From contig NZ_BAAAWO010000001.1 of the NCBI RefSeq assembly GCF_039535115.1, positions 248,001 through 312,000 of the forward strand: a DNA stretch of 64,000 nucleotides, read 5' to 3'. The stretch's first letter is position 1. The number at the start of each line of letters is the position of its first letter. Below the pieces are notes generated by a model that saw only the letters and a program-made list of their open reading frames with translations, made no database searches and was not told the origin of the DNA. The stretch is from Paeniglutamicibacter sulfureus (GTDB lineage Bacteria; Actinomycetota; Actinomycetes; Actinomycetales; Micrococcaceae). Both the position numbers and the translations under genes were made by a program. Shown here piece after piece: positions 8,767 through 16,850 of the stretch.

Positions 8767-9804
8767 ATGGCCACGATTACGCATCTTTCCCAACGGACCC
8801 CCACGGTCTCCATCGACGACCTGCTCGCCGGTTTCCACCCGTCCTACCGCTTTGGCGAGGTGTCGTTTGACACCTACCGGCCGGACCCGGCCTGGCCCAC
8901 CCAGGCCGAGGCGGTCACCAAGCTCAAGCACTTTGCCTCGACCATCGGCAATTCCAAGGGCGGCTTCCTGGGCAAGCTGTTTGGCAAGAAGAAGGTCGAG
9001 AAGTCGGGGATGTACCTGGACGGCGGCTTCGGCGTGGGCAAGACCCACCTGTTGGCTTCGCTGTGGCACCTGGCCCCGGGCCGGAAAGCGTTCGGCACCT
9101 TCGTGGAGTACACGAACCTCGTCGGGGCCCTGTCCTTCCGCCAGACCGTCGAGGTGCTGAGCACCTACTCGCTGGTCTGCATCGATGAATTCGAGCTTGA
9201 TGACCCGGGGGACACCGTGCTGATGTCCCGGTTGATGCGCGAGCTTTCCGATGCCGGCGTGAAAATCGCAGCGACCTCCAACACGCTTCCGGGCGCACTG
9301 GGCGAGGGCCGCTTTGCCGCCGTGGACTTCCAGCGCGAGATCAAGGTGCTCTCCGAACAGTTCGACGTCCACCGCGTGGACGGCGTTGACTTCCGCCACC
9401 GCGGGCTCCCCGACGCCCCGGTGCCGCTGGAGGACGCGGGCATCCAGGAGTTCGCCGTCGAGCGCTACGGGGACAAGACCTTTGCCGTTGACGAGTTCGC
9501 GGACCTGGTCGGGCACATGTCCAAGGTCCACCCCAGCCGATACCGTGCCTTGCTGGCCGAGACCGACGTGCTGGTGCTGCACAACGTCGAAACCATCACC
9601 GAGCAGGCGGTGGCGCTGCGCTTCGTGGTGCTGGCCGATCGCCTGTACGACAAGGACGTGCCGATCATCGCCTCGGGCAAGCCGTTCAGTGAGTTGTTCA
9701 CCCCGGAAATGATGGCCGGCGGATACCAGAAGAAGTACTTCCGTGCCGTTTCGCGCCTCACCGCACTGGCCCGCGAAGGCCAGACGGGGGAACCGGCGCT
9801 GTAA
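8767..9804 (+). CDS. zapE: ZapE/AFG1-like ATPase
   Basis: 345 residues of the AFG1/ZapE family of AAA+-like P-loop ATPases. In proteobacteria ZapE acts at the Z-ring; in actinomycetes the role is not established. Walker A is GGFGVGKT at residues 86-93, Walker B is SLVCIDEFEL around residue 135, and the sensor region ATSNTLPGALGEGRF and the C-terminal FVVLADRLYDK match the family. Length is usual. ATG at 8767 has AAGGA upstream. It is divergent from sseA and stands alone, ending at a strong terminator. Confidence 0.9.
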   Translation: MATITHLSQRTPTVSIDDLLAGFHPSYRFGEVSFDTYRPDPAWPTQAEAVTKLKHFASTIGNSKGGFLGKLFGKKKVEKSGMYLDGGFGVGKTHLLASLWHLAPGRKAFGTFVEYTNLVGALSFRQTVEVLSTYSLVCIDEFELDDPGDTVLMSRLMRELSDAGVKIAATSNTLPGALGEGRFAAVDFQREIKVLSEQFDVHRVDGVDFRHRGLPDAPVPLEDAGIQEFAVERYGDKTFAVDEFADLVGHMSKVHPSRYRALLAETDVLVLHNVETITEQAVALRFVVLADRLYDKDVPIIASGKPFSELFTPEMMAGGYQKKYFRAVSRLTALAREGQTGEPAL

Positions 9805-9810
9805 ACCCAA

Positions 9811-9897
9811 CGCACGAAGGCCGTGACGGCCGCCGTCCGCAACCACCTCGTTTCCGAGGTGGGAGCGGGGGACGGGCCTCACGGCCTTTTTCGTGCG
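9811..9897 (+). terminator. Rho-independent terminator of zapE with elaborate nested stem
   Basis: AAGGCCGTGA (9817-9826) pairs with TCACGGCCTT (9879-9888) and is followed by TTTTT. Inside lies a second perfect 8-bp hairpin, CCACCTCG/CGAGGTGG (9843-9862), plus short CCGTC/GACGG pairing. The outer flanks CGCACG/CGTGCG also match. Confidence 0.8.
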
Positions 9898-9950
9898 CCA
9901 AGGGGTCCGCAAACCCAGGTTGCCGACCCGCGGGTTGGAGCTGTGCTGGG

Positions 9951-11147
9951 TCAGTGGCGTTTGCGCTCGATGAGCAGGCGAAGGGTCAATCCGGCGACTA
10001 GCGCCCAGAATGCCCCGCCGATTCCGGCGAAGCTCAGGCCCGAACCGGCAATCAGGAACGCGACCAGGGAACTCATCCGGCTGGAGGGATCGGACAGCGC
10101 GGAGGACGCGGAGGAGCCGAGGGTTGCCAGCAACGCCAGGCCCGCCGCGGCTTCCAGCAGGCCCTCCGGGCTCGCGGTGGCCAGTGCCGTGATTGCGGCA
10201 GACGCCAATCCGAGCAGGATGTAGAAGCCGCCGGAGGAAACTGCCGCGATCCATCGCCTGGAGCGGTCTTCCCCGGCCTCGTCCCCGGCGGCGAGGGCGG
10301 CGGAAATCGCCGCAAGGTTGATGGCATGCCCGCCGAGGAACGCCGCCGCCGAGCTGCCGAGCCCGGTGGCCAACATGGAGGCGCGCCACGGTGTTTCGTA
10401 ATTGAAACTGGCCAGTACCGCAACGCCCGGAACGTTCTGCGAGGCCATGGTGACAACGAAGAGCGGCAGGGTGATTGCGGTGAAGGCCGCGAGGCTGAAT
10501 GCCGGTGCCGTGAATTCGAGACTCGGCAGCAACTGTCCCATCACTCCCGCGGCGTCGGCCCGTCCCATGGAAAAGCCTGCGATGCCCAAGGCCGCGGCCA
10601 TCGCGGCCGGAACCGCCCAGCGGGGACTGAAGCGCAGGAAGAGCAACCAGACCACGATAACCGGGGCGACATGCAACGGGATAGTGGACAACGCCACGAA
10701 GGGCGCCAGGCAGAGTTTGAGCAGTACTCCGGCCAGCATGGCTTGGGCCAGGGGGACGGGGATTGCTGCAAGCGTCCGGCCCAGCCAGGGGATGGCACCG
10801 GTTGCGGCAATCAGAACTCCGGTCATGATGAAGGCACCGACCGCTTCGTTCCAGCCGAAGTTCACTGCTGCCGCTCCGGCCAGCAACGCTGCACCGGGCG
10901 TCGACCATGCGGTGGTGATGGGTCGCTTGGTGAACCACGCCAGGCCAACTGCGCAAATGGCCAGTGCAATGGTGAGGGCGAAAAGCCCGGAAGCGGCCTG
11001 GGCGTCAGTCGCCCCGACGGCCCTGAGTCCTGTCAACACCACGGCAAAGGACGAGGTGTATCCGACCAACGCGGTGACAAGACCGGCCATGATCGGCTGT
11101 GCGAATGTCGATCGCCGTGGAGCGCTGGGGATGGCGGTGGAGGTCAA
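9951..11147 (-). CDS. BenE family benzoate/H+ symporter-like transporter
   Basis: 398 residues, almost entirely hydrophobic with about 12 predicted membrane segments. The family feature AWSTPGAALLAGAA (BenE-type STPGAALL) and FVVTMASQNVPGVAVLASF (related to the xanthine/uracil permease MASQN signature) identify it. BenE imports benzoate, but no catabolic genes are adjacent, so the substrate may differ. The likely start is TTG at 11147, with GGAAAG about 7 nt upstream and no better ATG in frame. C-terminal residues RLLIERKRH are the usual basic cytoplasmic tail. It is convergent with zapE. Confidence 0.88.
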   Translation of the reverse strand: MTSTAIPSAPRRSTFAQPIMAGLVTALVGYTSSFAVVLTGLRAVGATDAQAASGLFALTIALAICAVGLAWFTKRPITTAWSTPGAALLAGAAAVNFGWNEAVGAFIMTGVLIAATGAIPWLGRTLAAIPVPLAQAMLAGVLLKLCLAPFVALSTIPLHVAPVIVVWLLFLRFSPRWAVPAAMAAALGIAGFSMGRADAAGVMGQLLPSLEFTAPAFSLAAFTAITLPLFVVTMASQNVPGVAVLASFNYETPWRASMLATGLGSSAAAFLGGHAINLAAISAALAAGDEAGEDRSRRWIAAVSSGGFYILLGLASAAITALATASPEGLLEAAAGLALLATLGSSASSALSDPSSRMSSLVAFLIAGSGLSFAGIGGAFWALVAGLTLRLLIERKRH

Positions 11148-11252
11148 ATCATTTCTTTCCGTGCAAACGACAGGTGCCGGTTCCGCCTCACGGCGGTACC
11201 GGCACCCGTTTGTCGTGCCTAGGGCAAGAGTCCTAGTGAACCAGGCAGGAAC

Positions 11253-11474
11253 CTAGACGGTCGGCGTGCCGCCGTCTTCCTTGTTGAGGAGGCCCTTTGC
11301 GCCATCCTGAACCTTGTCGACGTGCTCGGAGAACTTTCCCCCGGTCTTTTCGTCGATGAAGTTGCCGGCGTTGTCGATGGCACCGCCGATCTTGTCCGAG
11401 TTTTCGTGAATCAACCCGGCCGCCTTCTCCTTCAGTCCTTCAGCCTTGCCCTTCAGCTCGTCAAAAATAGACAA
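11253..11474 (-). CDS. Small Rv0909/MT0933-type antitoxin-like protein
   Basis: 73 residues, Lys/Gly/Glu-rich and amphipathic: MSIFDELKGKAEGLKEKAAG, then IGGAIDNAGNFIDEKTGGKFSEHVDKVQDG. This pattern is typical of the MT0933/Rv0909 family, annotated as a putative antitoxin and also resembling CsbD-like stress proteins. A very strong ribosome-binding site (GAGAGGAGGTG) precedes a TTG start at 11474, suggesting high expression. No toxin-like gene is adjacent on either side, so an antitoxin role is doubtful; a general stress role is an alternative. Confidence 0.75.
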   Translation of the reverse strand: MSIFDELKGKAEGLKEKAAGLIHENSDKIGGAIDNAGNFIDEKTGGKFSEHVDKVQDGAKGLLNKEDGGTPTV

Positions 11475-11775
11475 AAGGCACCTCCTCTCAGTAATGGGGG
11501 CCCGAAAAGCCCCGTCTAGGAATCATCCTATGCTCAGTCGCGATCGAATCAAGGGCATTTGGATGAATTTCTTCTCCGATGCGACTCTGACTTGTATGTA
11601 CATACTGGCAGCTGTGACAGCGCTGCCATCAGTGGTATCGCAGGAGTAGGCCCGGTTTCCGCGATCTGAACCGAAACACGGGGCACCGTTGGGCGTTGGG
11701 GCCAACGGTGCCGGGGGATTGTTCGGCCCGTAATTCGGGCCTTGGTCCGGGCCTGGTACAAGAGGCGTTAAACAA
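11475..11775. other. Gene-free stretch with one unexplained hairpin
   Basis: No convincing coding frame on either strand. It contains the antitoxin-like gene's ribosome-binding site and a perfect 11-bp inverted repeat, GGCACCGTTGG (11682-11692) and CCAACGGTGCC (11702-11712), with a 9-nt loop. No U-tract follows on either strand, so a small structured RNA or remnant is possible. Confidence 0.4.
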
Positions 11776-11811
11776 GTAGATCGTGTGATTTGGAGTAATC
11801 ACACGATCTAC
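11766..11811 (-). terminator. Rho-independent terminator of the tRNA array
   Basis: A perfect 15-bp inverted repeat, GTAGATCGTGTGATT (11776-11790) and AATCACACGATCTAC (11797-11811), with a 6-nt loop. On the minus strand it begins 4 nt after the last tRNA-Gly and is followed by TTGTTTAA. Confidence 0.8.
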
Positions 11812-11815
11812 TATT

Positions 11816-11891
11816 TGGAGTGGACAACGAGGTTCGAACTCGCGACCTCAACCTTGGCAAGGTTGCGCTCTACCAGCTGAGCTATGTCCAC
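11816..11891 (-). tRNA. tRNA-Gly(GCC), copy with encoded CCA
   Basis: Minus-strand cloverleaf: acceptor GTGGACA/TGTCCAC, D-arm AGCTCAGCTGGTAGAGC, anticodon GCC within CTTGCCAAG, T-loop GTTCGAA, discriminator U. The genome encodes CCA directly after the discriminator, unlike the other tRNAs here. Its outermost anticodon-stem pair is A-U where the other two Gly copies have G-C, a compensatory change. It is the last gene of the array. Confidence 0.95.
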
Positions 11892-11925
11892 ATGAACAAT
11901 CAATACCTAAAGTATAGACTCTTCG

Positions 11926-11997
11926 TGGGCGATACTGGGTTCGAACCAGTGACCTCTTCCGTGTCAGGGAAGCGCGCTACCGCTGCGCCAATCGCCC
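11926..11997 (-). tRNA. tRNA-Val(GAC), copy 1
   Basis: Acceptor GGGCGAT/ATCGCCC, anticodon loop CTGACAC between CTTCC and GGAAG, T-loop GTTCGAA, discriminator A, no encoded CCA. Identical to the copy at 12260-12331. Confidence 0.95.
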
Positions 11998-12152
11998 ATA
12001 GGGGGGGGTGCTGCACCTGAACTATAGCTTGGATTCACGATCTGCAAAATGGCAATCCAACTTTTCATGCGGGTGCTGCGTGTTCTTACCCGGGGGTAAA
12101 AGAACAAAGAACAAGGCCTCTCTTCGAAAAGGAATTGAGGCCCGATCTTCAG

Positions 12153-12225
12153 AGTGGACAACGAGGTTCGAACTCGCGACCTCGACCTTGGCAAGGTCGC
12201 GCTCTACCAGCTGAGCTATGTCCAC
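12153..12225 (-). tRNA. tRNA-Gly(GCC), copy 2
   Basis: Same cloverleaf as the Gly copy at 11816, but with a G-C pair in place of A-U at the outer end of the anticodon stem. No encoded CCA. The Gly-Val spacing of 34 nt is the same as in the first Gly-Val unit, indicating a tandem duplication with a 334-bp period. Confidence 0.95.
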
Positions 12226-12259
12226 GTGAAAAACCAACACACCAGGTGTGGATTCTTCG

Positions 12260-12331
12260 TGGGCGATACTGGGTTCGAACCAGTGACCTCTTCCGTGTCA
12301 GGGAAGCGCGCTACCGCTGCGCCAATCGCCC
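12260..12331 (-). tRNA. tRNA-Val(GAC), copy 2
   Basis: Identical in sequence to the Val copy at 11926-11997: anticodon GAC, acceptor GGGCGAT/ATCGCCC, discriminator A, no encoded CCA. Confidence 0.95.
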
Positions 12332-12354
12332 ATACTGCTTGCAATGTTCCTACG

Positions 12355-12425
12355 AGGTGGGGACGGGATTCGAACCCGCGTAAACGGCTTTGCAGGCCGG
12401 TGCCTCGCCTCTCGGCCACCCCACC
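12355..12425 (-). tRNA. tRNA-Cys(GCA)
   Basis: 71-nt cloverleaf: acceptor GGTGGGG/CCCCACC, anticodon loop CTGCAAA between CGGC and GCCG, T-arm GCGGGTTCGAATCCCGT, discriminator U as expected for Cys. No encoded CCA. It appears once in the array. Confidence 0.95.
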
Positions 12426-12487
12426 ATAACCACTTGGTAAAATACCTCGTGGTTAGGTCGGCAAGCCGACCCGGTGATTCAAATGCG

Positions 12488-12560
12488 AGTGGACAACGAG
12501 GTTCGAACTCGCGACCTCGACCTTGGCAAGGTCGCGCTCTACCAGCTGAGCTATGTCCAC
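12488..12560 (-). tRNA. tRNA-Gly(GCC), copy 3 (promoter-proximal)
   Basis: Same sequence as Gly copy 2 through the body. It is the first gene of the six-tRNA leftward array. Anticodon GCC, discriminator U, no encoded CCA. Confidence 0.95.
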
Positions 12561-12625
12561 ATGAAAGAATCGCAATCCGCCCGGAATGTTTCGTTCCGTT
12601 TGGCTGCGTTCCAACGAGTAAAAAC

Positions 12626-12653
12626 TCTATACGACGTTTCACCAAAGTTCCAA
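12626..12653 (-). promoter_or_regulatory. Putative promoter of the tRNA array
   Basis: On the minus strand TTGGAA (12648-12653) and TATAGA (12626-12631) are separated by 16 nt. They lie about 65 nt upstream of the first tRNA-Gly, in an otherwise gene-free spacer of 209 bp. Confidence 0.5.
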
Positions 12654-12769
12654 ATCGACACATTCCCGCGCCGACATGCGGCAAAGATCCTTGTGATCCC
12701 GCGGTTTTTGACTGGCCCGAAAACGCCCGAAAACAGCAAAACGTCCCCTGGACGTGGAAAAATCTTCCT

Positions 12770-13621
12770 ATGACTTCACCAGCGTTGGCCCAACAGACCT
12801 CTTTTGGGCGCATGTATGCCAGAAAAATCGGCGCCCTTCCGGAGGTTCCATCCATCACCACAGTCATTGGGCAGGAAAAAATGGACATGGACGGTTGGAT
12901 AGGTCACATGGCGGCCACGGCCGTGGTCCAGGATGCCAGGCTGGGTGAGTCCGTCGGGAATTCCGCCAAGCTCAAGGCGCTGGCGCGCCAGGCATCCAAC
13001 GCGGCTGCGGAATATCGTGACTTGGCCGCGGCCCGCGGGGACCGGGTGCACCAATACTGCGAGCAAATAGCATTGCGCGCCATGGGAAAGCCGCACCAGG
13101 CGGCCCAGGCCCGTGAAGCGCTCATCGCCAACAACGAAGAAGCCTTTGCCGGGCGCTTCGACGAGTGGTGGGAGACCTACCAGGTGCAACCACTTGCCGC
13201 GGAGGTGACTGTCTGGAACTCGAGCATCGGGTACGCCGGCACCCTTGACCTGGTTGCCACCATTGGCGGCCGGCTCTGCCTGATCGACTACAAGACCCGT
13301 GGCACCAATCGCGACGGCCGGGTCAAGCCACTTGACCCCAAGGTGGTCATGCAGTTGGCTGCAGGCGCAAAAGCCGAGGAAATGGTCATTGATCCAGCCG
13401 CCGGAACCTGGGAACCGTGGAAATACTCACAAGACCCGATGCTGTTGGGCGTGGCAATTGGCGAAACCGAAGTCCAGACCGTGATGGCCAATCCTGAGGT
13501 CCTGCCCGCGTACTGGTCGAAGTTCTGGTCGCTTCGCCAGGTATGGGGAGCCACCCAGAAGGTCGGTGATGCAGGGATGCCCCTGCGCGAGGTGGGCCCA
13601 CCACCGCCACCGGCGGCATGA
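12770..13621 (+). CDS. Stand-alone PD-(D/E)XK (RecB/Cas4-like) nuclease-family protein
   Basis: 283 residues starting at ATG 12770. The core is GYAGTLDLVATIGGRLCLIDYK: GTLD then IDYKTR, the Asp...(D/E)-x-Lys pattern of the RecB-type PD-(D/E)XK fold, followed by a helix with Gln (VVMQLAAGA, the QxxxY-like position). N-terminal His-containing segment RVHQYCEQIAL is also typical of RecB-family nucleases. No helicase domain is present. The protein ends with a proline run. It lies between the tRNA array and def, with no recombination partner nearby. Catalytic activity is plausible; substrate unknown. Confidence 0.72.
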   Translation: MTSPALAQQTSFGRMYARKIGALPEVPSITTVIGQEKMDMDGWIGHMAATAVVQDARLGESVGNSAKLKALARQASNAAAEYRDLAAARGDRVHQYCEQIALRAMGKPHQAAQAREALIANNEEAFAGRFDEWWETYQVQPLAAEVTVWNSSIGYAGTLDLVATIGGRLCLIDYKTRGTNRDGRVKPLDPKVVMQLAAGAKAEEMVIDPAAGTWEPWKYSQDPMLLGVAIGETEVQTVMANPEVLPAYWSKFWSLRQVWGATQKVGDAGMPLREVGPPPPPAA

Positions 13622-13739
13622 GGCGGTCGGTAGACTGGTGGGCAGGGGATAGGTGCGCAGCATTCGCTTGGCCGCGCCCGTCCACCTCCATCCACAGCAC
13701 ATTGCCGGAACCCAGCCGGCCGAAGGGAGACCGGACCGC

Positions 13740-14315
13740 ATGGCCGTCTTAGGCATTCGCATCGTTGGCGACCCAATCCTCCGAACCCGCGCAGACGAGG
13801 TCACCGAATTCGGGCCCGAACTGCGCAAGCTCGTCGCGGACATGGACGAGACCATGGAAAACGTTGAGGGTGCAGGCCTCGCCGCACCCCAGGTGGGAGT
13901 CTCGCTTCGGGTCTTCACCTACCAAATCGGCGGGAACCGCGGGCACCTGATCAACCCGGTGCTGGAACTCGGCGAGGAATTCCAGGACGACGTGACAGAA
14001 GGCTGCCTGTCCATCCCCGGACTCGGCTACCCGGTGCGCCGCCGCCAATGGACCCGGGCCACCGGGGTTGACGTTGACGGCAACCCCGTGGTCGTGGAAG
14101 GCGAGGGATTCCTCGCCCGCTGCCTGCAACACGAGACCGACCACCTCGACGGAATCCTCTACATCGACCGGCTTGAGGGCGAACTGAAGAAGGACGCCTT
14201 CCGCAAGCTGCGCGACTCCAGCTACAACTCGGTTGCCGCAAACACCGTGACCAAGCGCAGCTCGGCGCTGGGATCCAGCTTCGGCGCCGGTTCGAGCTTC
14301 GGGAACCTGGCATGA
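13740..14315 (+). CDS. def: Peptide deformylase
   Basis: 191 residues. Removes the formyl group from the N-terminal methionine of new proteins. The three motifs are present: GAGLAAPQVG (44-53), EGCLSIPG with metal ligand Cys89, and QHETDHLDG with ligands His131 and His135 and catalytic Glu132. A 25-residue C-terminal Ser/Gly-rich tail extends beyond the usual core. ATG at 13740 follows AAGGGAGA. The stop overlaps the fmt start (ATGA), so addition and removal of the formyl group are encoded in one operon. Confidence 0.97.
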   Translation: MAVLGIRIVGDPILRTRADEVTEFGPELRKLVADMDETMENVEGAGLAAPQVGVSLRVFTYQIGGNRGHLINPVLELGEEFQDDVTEGCLSIPGLGYPVRRRQWTRATGVDVDGNPVVVEGEGFLARCLQHETDHLDGILYIDRLEGELKKDAFRKLRDSSYNSVAANTVTKRSSALGSSFGAGSSFGNLA

Positions 14316-15250
14316 GGGTCCTGTTCGCCGGGACCCCGCAGGTCGCCGTTGCCTCCCTCGACCAGCTCGTGAAAGACGGGTTTGACGTGGTTGCCGTGCT
14401 CACCCGCGAAGACGCCCCGGTGGGGCGCAAACGCGTCATGACCCCGTCCCCTGTAGCCGCACGGGCCGCGGAGCTCGGCATCGACATCATCCATGCCAAC
14501 CGGATCGACGAGCCAACCCAGGAACGCCTGGCGGCCCTTGACCTGGATATCGCCGCAATCGTCGCCTACGGGGGACTCGTTCCGGAAAAGGCGCTGACGA
14601 TCCCGCGCCTTGGTTGGATCAACCTCCACTTTTCGTTGCTCCCCGCCTGGCGGGGCGCGGCCCCCGTGCAGCACTCGATCATGGCCGGGGACGACATCAC
14701 CGGTGCCGTGACCTTCCAGCTCGAAAAGGGACTGGACACGGGCCCCGTCTTCGGCACGCTCACCGAAACCATCGACGTTGCCGACACGGCCGGCGAGTTG
14801 CTGGGCCGCCTGGCAATCTCCGGTGCGGTGTTGCTCTCGCAGACCCTTTCCGGCCTTGAGGCCGGCAAACTCGTGGGTGTCGAGCAGCAGGGGGACACCT
14901 CCTACGCGCACAAGCTCACGCTCGTTGACGGTCAGGTTGATTGGTCGCTTCCGGCCCTGGTGATTCGCCGCCGCATCAACGGAACCAGCCCGGATCCCGG
15001 GGCCTGGACCGAACTCGATGGCCAGCGTTTCAAGCTCGGGACCTTGGTTCCGCAGGCAGATGTCACGGATCTTGCACCCGGCGAGGTTCGCATCGAACCG
15101 GGCAAGAAACCGCGAGTCCTGGTGGGGACGGGCTCGTACGCCGTTGAACTCGGCCTGGTGCAACCACCGGGCAAAAAGATGATGAATGCAGCAGATTGGG
15201 CGCGGGGCATTCTCGCGTCCGGAACCGTGGATGAGGTGAAATTCGCATGA
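14312..15250 (+). CDS. fmt: Methionyl-tRNA formyltransferase
   Basis: 312 residues, usual length. Transfers formyl from 10-formyl-THF to initiator Met-tRNA. The N-terminal formyltransferase domain has MRVLFAGTPQVAV, NLHFSLLPAWRGAAPVQ (catalytic Asn and His) and the EKGLDTGPV loop with the catalytic Asp; a C-terminal OB-like domain follows from about residue 205. It overlaps def by 4 bp upstream and rsmB by 4 bp downstream, so translation is coupled across the three genes. Confidence 0.97.
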   Translation: MRVLFAGTPQVAVASLDQLVKDGFDVVAVLTREDAPVGRKRVMTPSPVAARAAELGIDIIHANRIDEPTQERLAALDLDIAAIVAYGGLVPEKALTIPRLGWINLHFSLLPAWRGAAPVQHSIMAGDDITGAVTFQLEKGLDTGPVFGTLTETIDVADTAGELLGRLAISGAVLLSQTLSGLEAGKLVGVEQQGDTSYAHKLTLVDGQVDWSLPALVIRRRINGTSPDPGAWTELDGQRFKLGTLVPQADVTDLAPGEVRIEPGKKPRVLVGTGSYAVELGLVQPPGKKMMNAADWARGILASGTVDEVKFA

Positions 15251-16800
15251 GCGAATTCGGACAGGGACGTTCCGACCGTCCGCGACGCAGCGAACCGAAC
15301 CGCGGCGGAGGCCAGGAACGCCGCAGCGACGCCGGCCGCACCCGCAACCGCGGGGGAGCGGGACCACGCCAATTCAGTGCCTCCGCACCCTCGGCCCGCA
15401 ACCGCAGGGCCGACCAGGCCCGGCTGACCGCCTTCGAGGTGCTGCGGGCCGTGGCCGAAAACGACGCCTACGCCAACCTGGTGCTCCCGGCCCGGATCCG
15501 CGAACACCGCCTGGATCGCCGCGATGCCGGATTTGCCACAGAACTGACCTACGGCGCCTTGCGCGGGCAGGGCCTGTACGACGCGATCCTGGCCCGTTGC
15601 GTCGACCGCCCCCTGGACCAGTTGGACCCGGCTGTCCTTGACGCGTTGCGCCTGGGCGCCCACCAGCTGCTGGCCATGCGAGTGCCAAGCCACGCGGCAC
15701 TCGACGAAACCGTGTCGCTGGCCCGCATGGTGATCGGCGCCGGCGCGTCCGGCCTGATCAACGCGGTGCTGCGCAAGGTCTCGCTGAAGGACCTGGAGAC
15801 CTGGAGCGAGGAACTGGTCGCCGGAATCGCCGATGAAAATGCGGCAGCCGCACTGGTGCATTCCCACCCCGAATGGATCGTTCGCGCCCTGCGCCAGGCG
15901 CTGGTGGCCCACGGCCGCGACGCCGCCGAAATCACCGACCTGCTGGTCGCCGACAACCTGGCCCCGGTCGTCAACCTCGTGGCACTGCCCGGCGTCGGTT
16001 CGCTGGACGAGGCGCTTGACGCGGGCGCCGAACCCGGAACCCTCGTGGCCGATTCGGCCTATTACCAAGGCGGGGACATCGCCCGGCTGTCCTCCGTGCG
16101 CGCGGGCAGCACCCGCGTCCAGGACGCCGGTTCCCAGCTGGTCGCCCGGGCCCTGGCCCAGGTGGCGCTGCCCGAGGACGGCGATGACACCTACTGGCTG
16201 GACCTCTGCGCCGGCCCCGGCGGCAAGGCTGCATTGCTGGCAGCCTTGGCTGCCGAACAGGGCGCGAAGCTTACCGCCAACGAACCCGCCCAGCACCGCG
16301 CCGAACTGGTGAACAACGCCTTGGTGGCCATCGATCCCGAGACCTGGATGATCTCGGTTCGCGACGGCCGCGAATACGGTGAAAGCGAATACGCCGGGGG
16401 CTATGACCGGGTCATGGTCGATGCACCGTGCTCGGGCCTGGGCGCGCTGCGCCGCCGCCCCGAGTCCCGGTGGCGCAAGAGCCCCCGCGACGTCGCCGAG
16501 CTGACGATCCTGCAGGGCGAGCTCCTGGACGCGGCGCTCAGCGCGGTGCGCGTGGGCGGCGTGGTCGCCTACGTGACCTGCTCGCCGCACCCGGCCGAAA
16601 CCGTTGCAGTGGTCGATGACCTGCTGTCCCGGAACAAGAATGCGAGGCTGCTGGACACCGGGGCGGCACTGGAATCCGCAGCCCTGCCGGGACTGGCATC
16701 GGCCGCCCGCCCCGTGGGCGAAGGAAGCACCATCCAGCTGTGGCCGCACATCCACCGCACCGATGCCATGTTCATGGCGCTGTTCACCCGCACCGCCTAA
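15247..16800 (+). CDS. rsmB: 16S rRNA (cytosine-C5) methyltransferase, RsmB family
   Basis: 517 residues, longer than usual because of a basic, Arg/Gly-rich N-terminal extension of about 55 residues. An NusB-like RNA-binding domain follows ([11 protein letters not shown]...[11 protein letters not shown]). The C-terminal NOL1/NOP2/Sun methyltransferase has SAM motif [12 protein letters not shown], the PC motif [20 protein letters not shown] and the second catalytic cysteine in [12 protein letters not shown]. In the family this methylates C967 of 16S rRNA. The start overlaps the fmt stop (ATGA). Confidence 0.95.
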   Translation: MSEFGQGRSDRPRRSEPNRGGGQERRSDAGRTRNRGGAGPRQFSASAPSARNRRADQARLTAFEVLRAVAENDAYANLVLPARIREHRLDRRDAGFATELTYGALRGQGLYDAILARCVDRPLDQLDPAVLDALRLGAHQLLAMRVPSHAALDETVSLARMVIGAGASGLINAVLRKVSLKDLETWSEELVAGIADENAAAALVHSHPEWIVRALRQALVAHGRDAAEITDLLVADNLAPVVNLVALPGVGSLDEALDAGAEPGTLVADSAYYQGGDIARLSSVRAGSTRVQDAGSQLVARALAQVALPEDGDDTYWLDLCAGPGGKAALLAALAAEQGAKLTANEPAQHRAELVNNALVAIDPETWMISVRDGREYGESEYAGGYDRVMVDAPCSGLGALRRRPESRWRKSPRDVAELTILQGELLDAALSAVRVGGVVAYVTCSPHPAETVAVVDDLLSRNKNARLLDTGAALESAALPGLASAARPVGEGSTIQLWPHIHRTDAMFMALFTRTA

Positions 16801-16850
16801 ACCCGCCGGTCCACCCAGTCGGACCGTCGGCCAGCAGCCAGAAGGAAACC

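Noticed and set aside
8497-10956. Very long open frame (about 819 codons) on the minus strand across zapE and its terminator
   Set aside because: It is antisense to zapE, whose motifs are clear, and its translation shows no domain. Long antisense frames are expected at this GC content.
11816-12560. Repeated units that could suggest a CRISPR array or integration site
   Set aside because: The repeats are complete tRNA genes; no integrase or att-like partial tRNA copy is present.
14932-16755. 607-codon open frame antisense to fmt and rsmB
   Set aside because: Composition is GC-shadow (Gly/Gln/His-rich) with no motif; the sense genes are certain.
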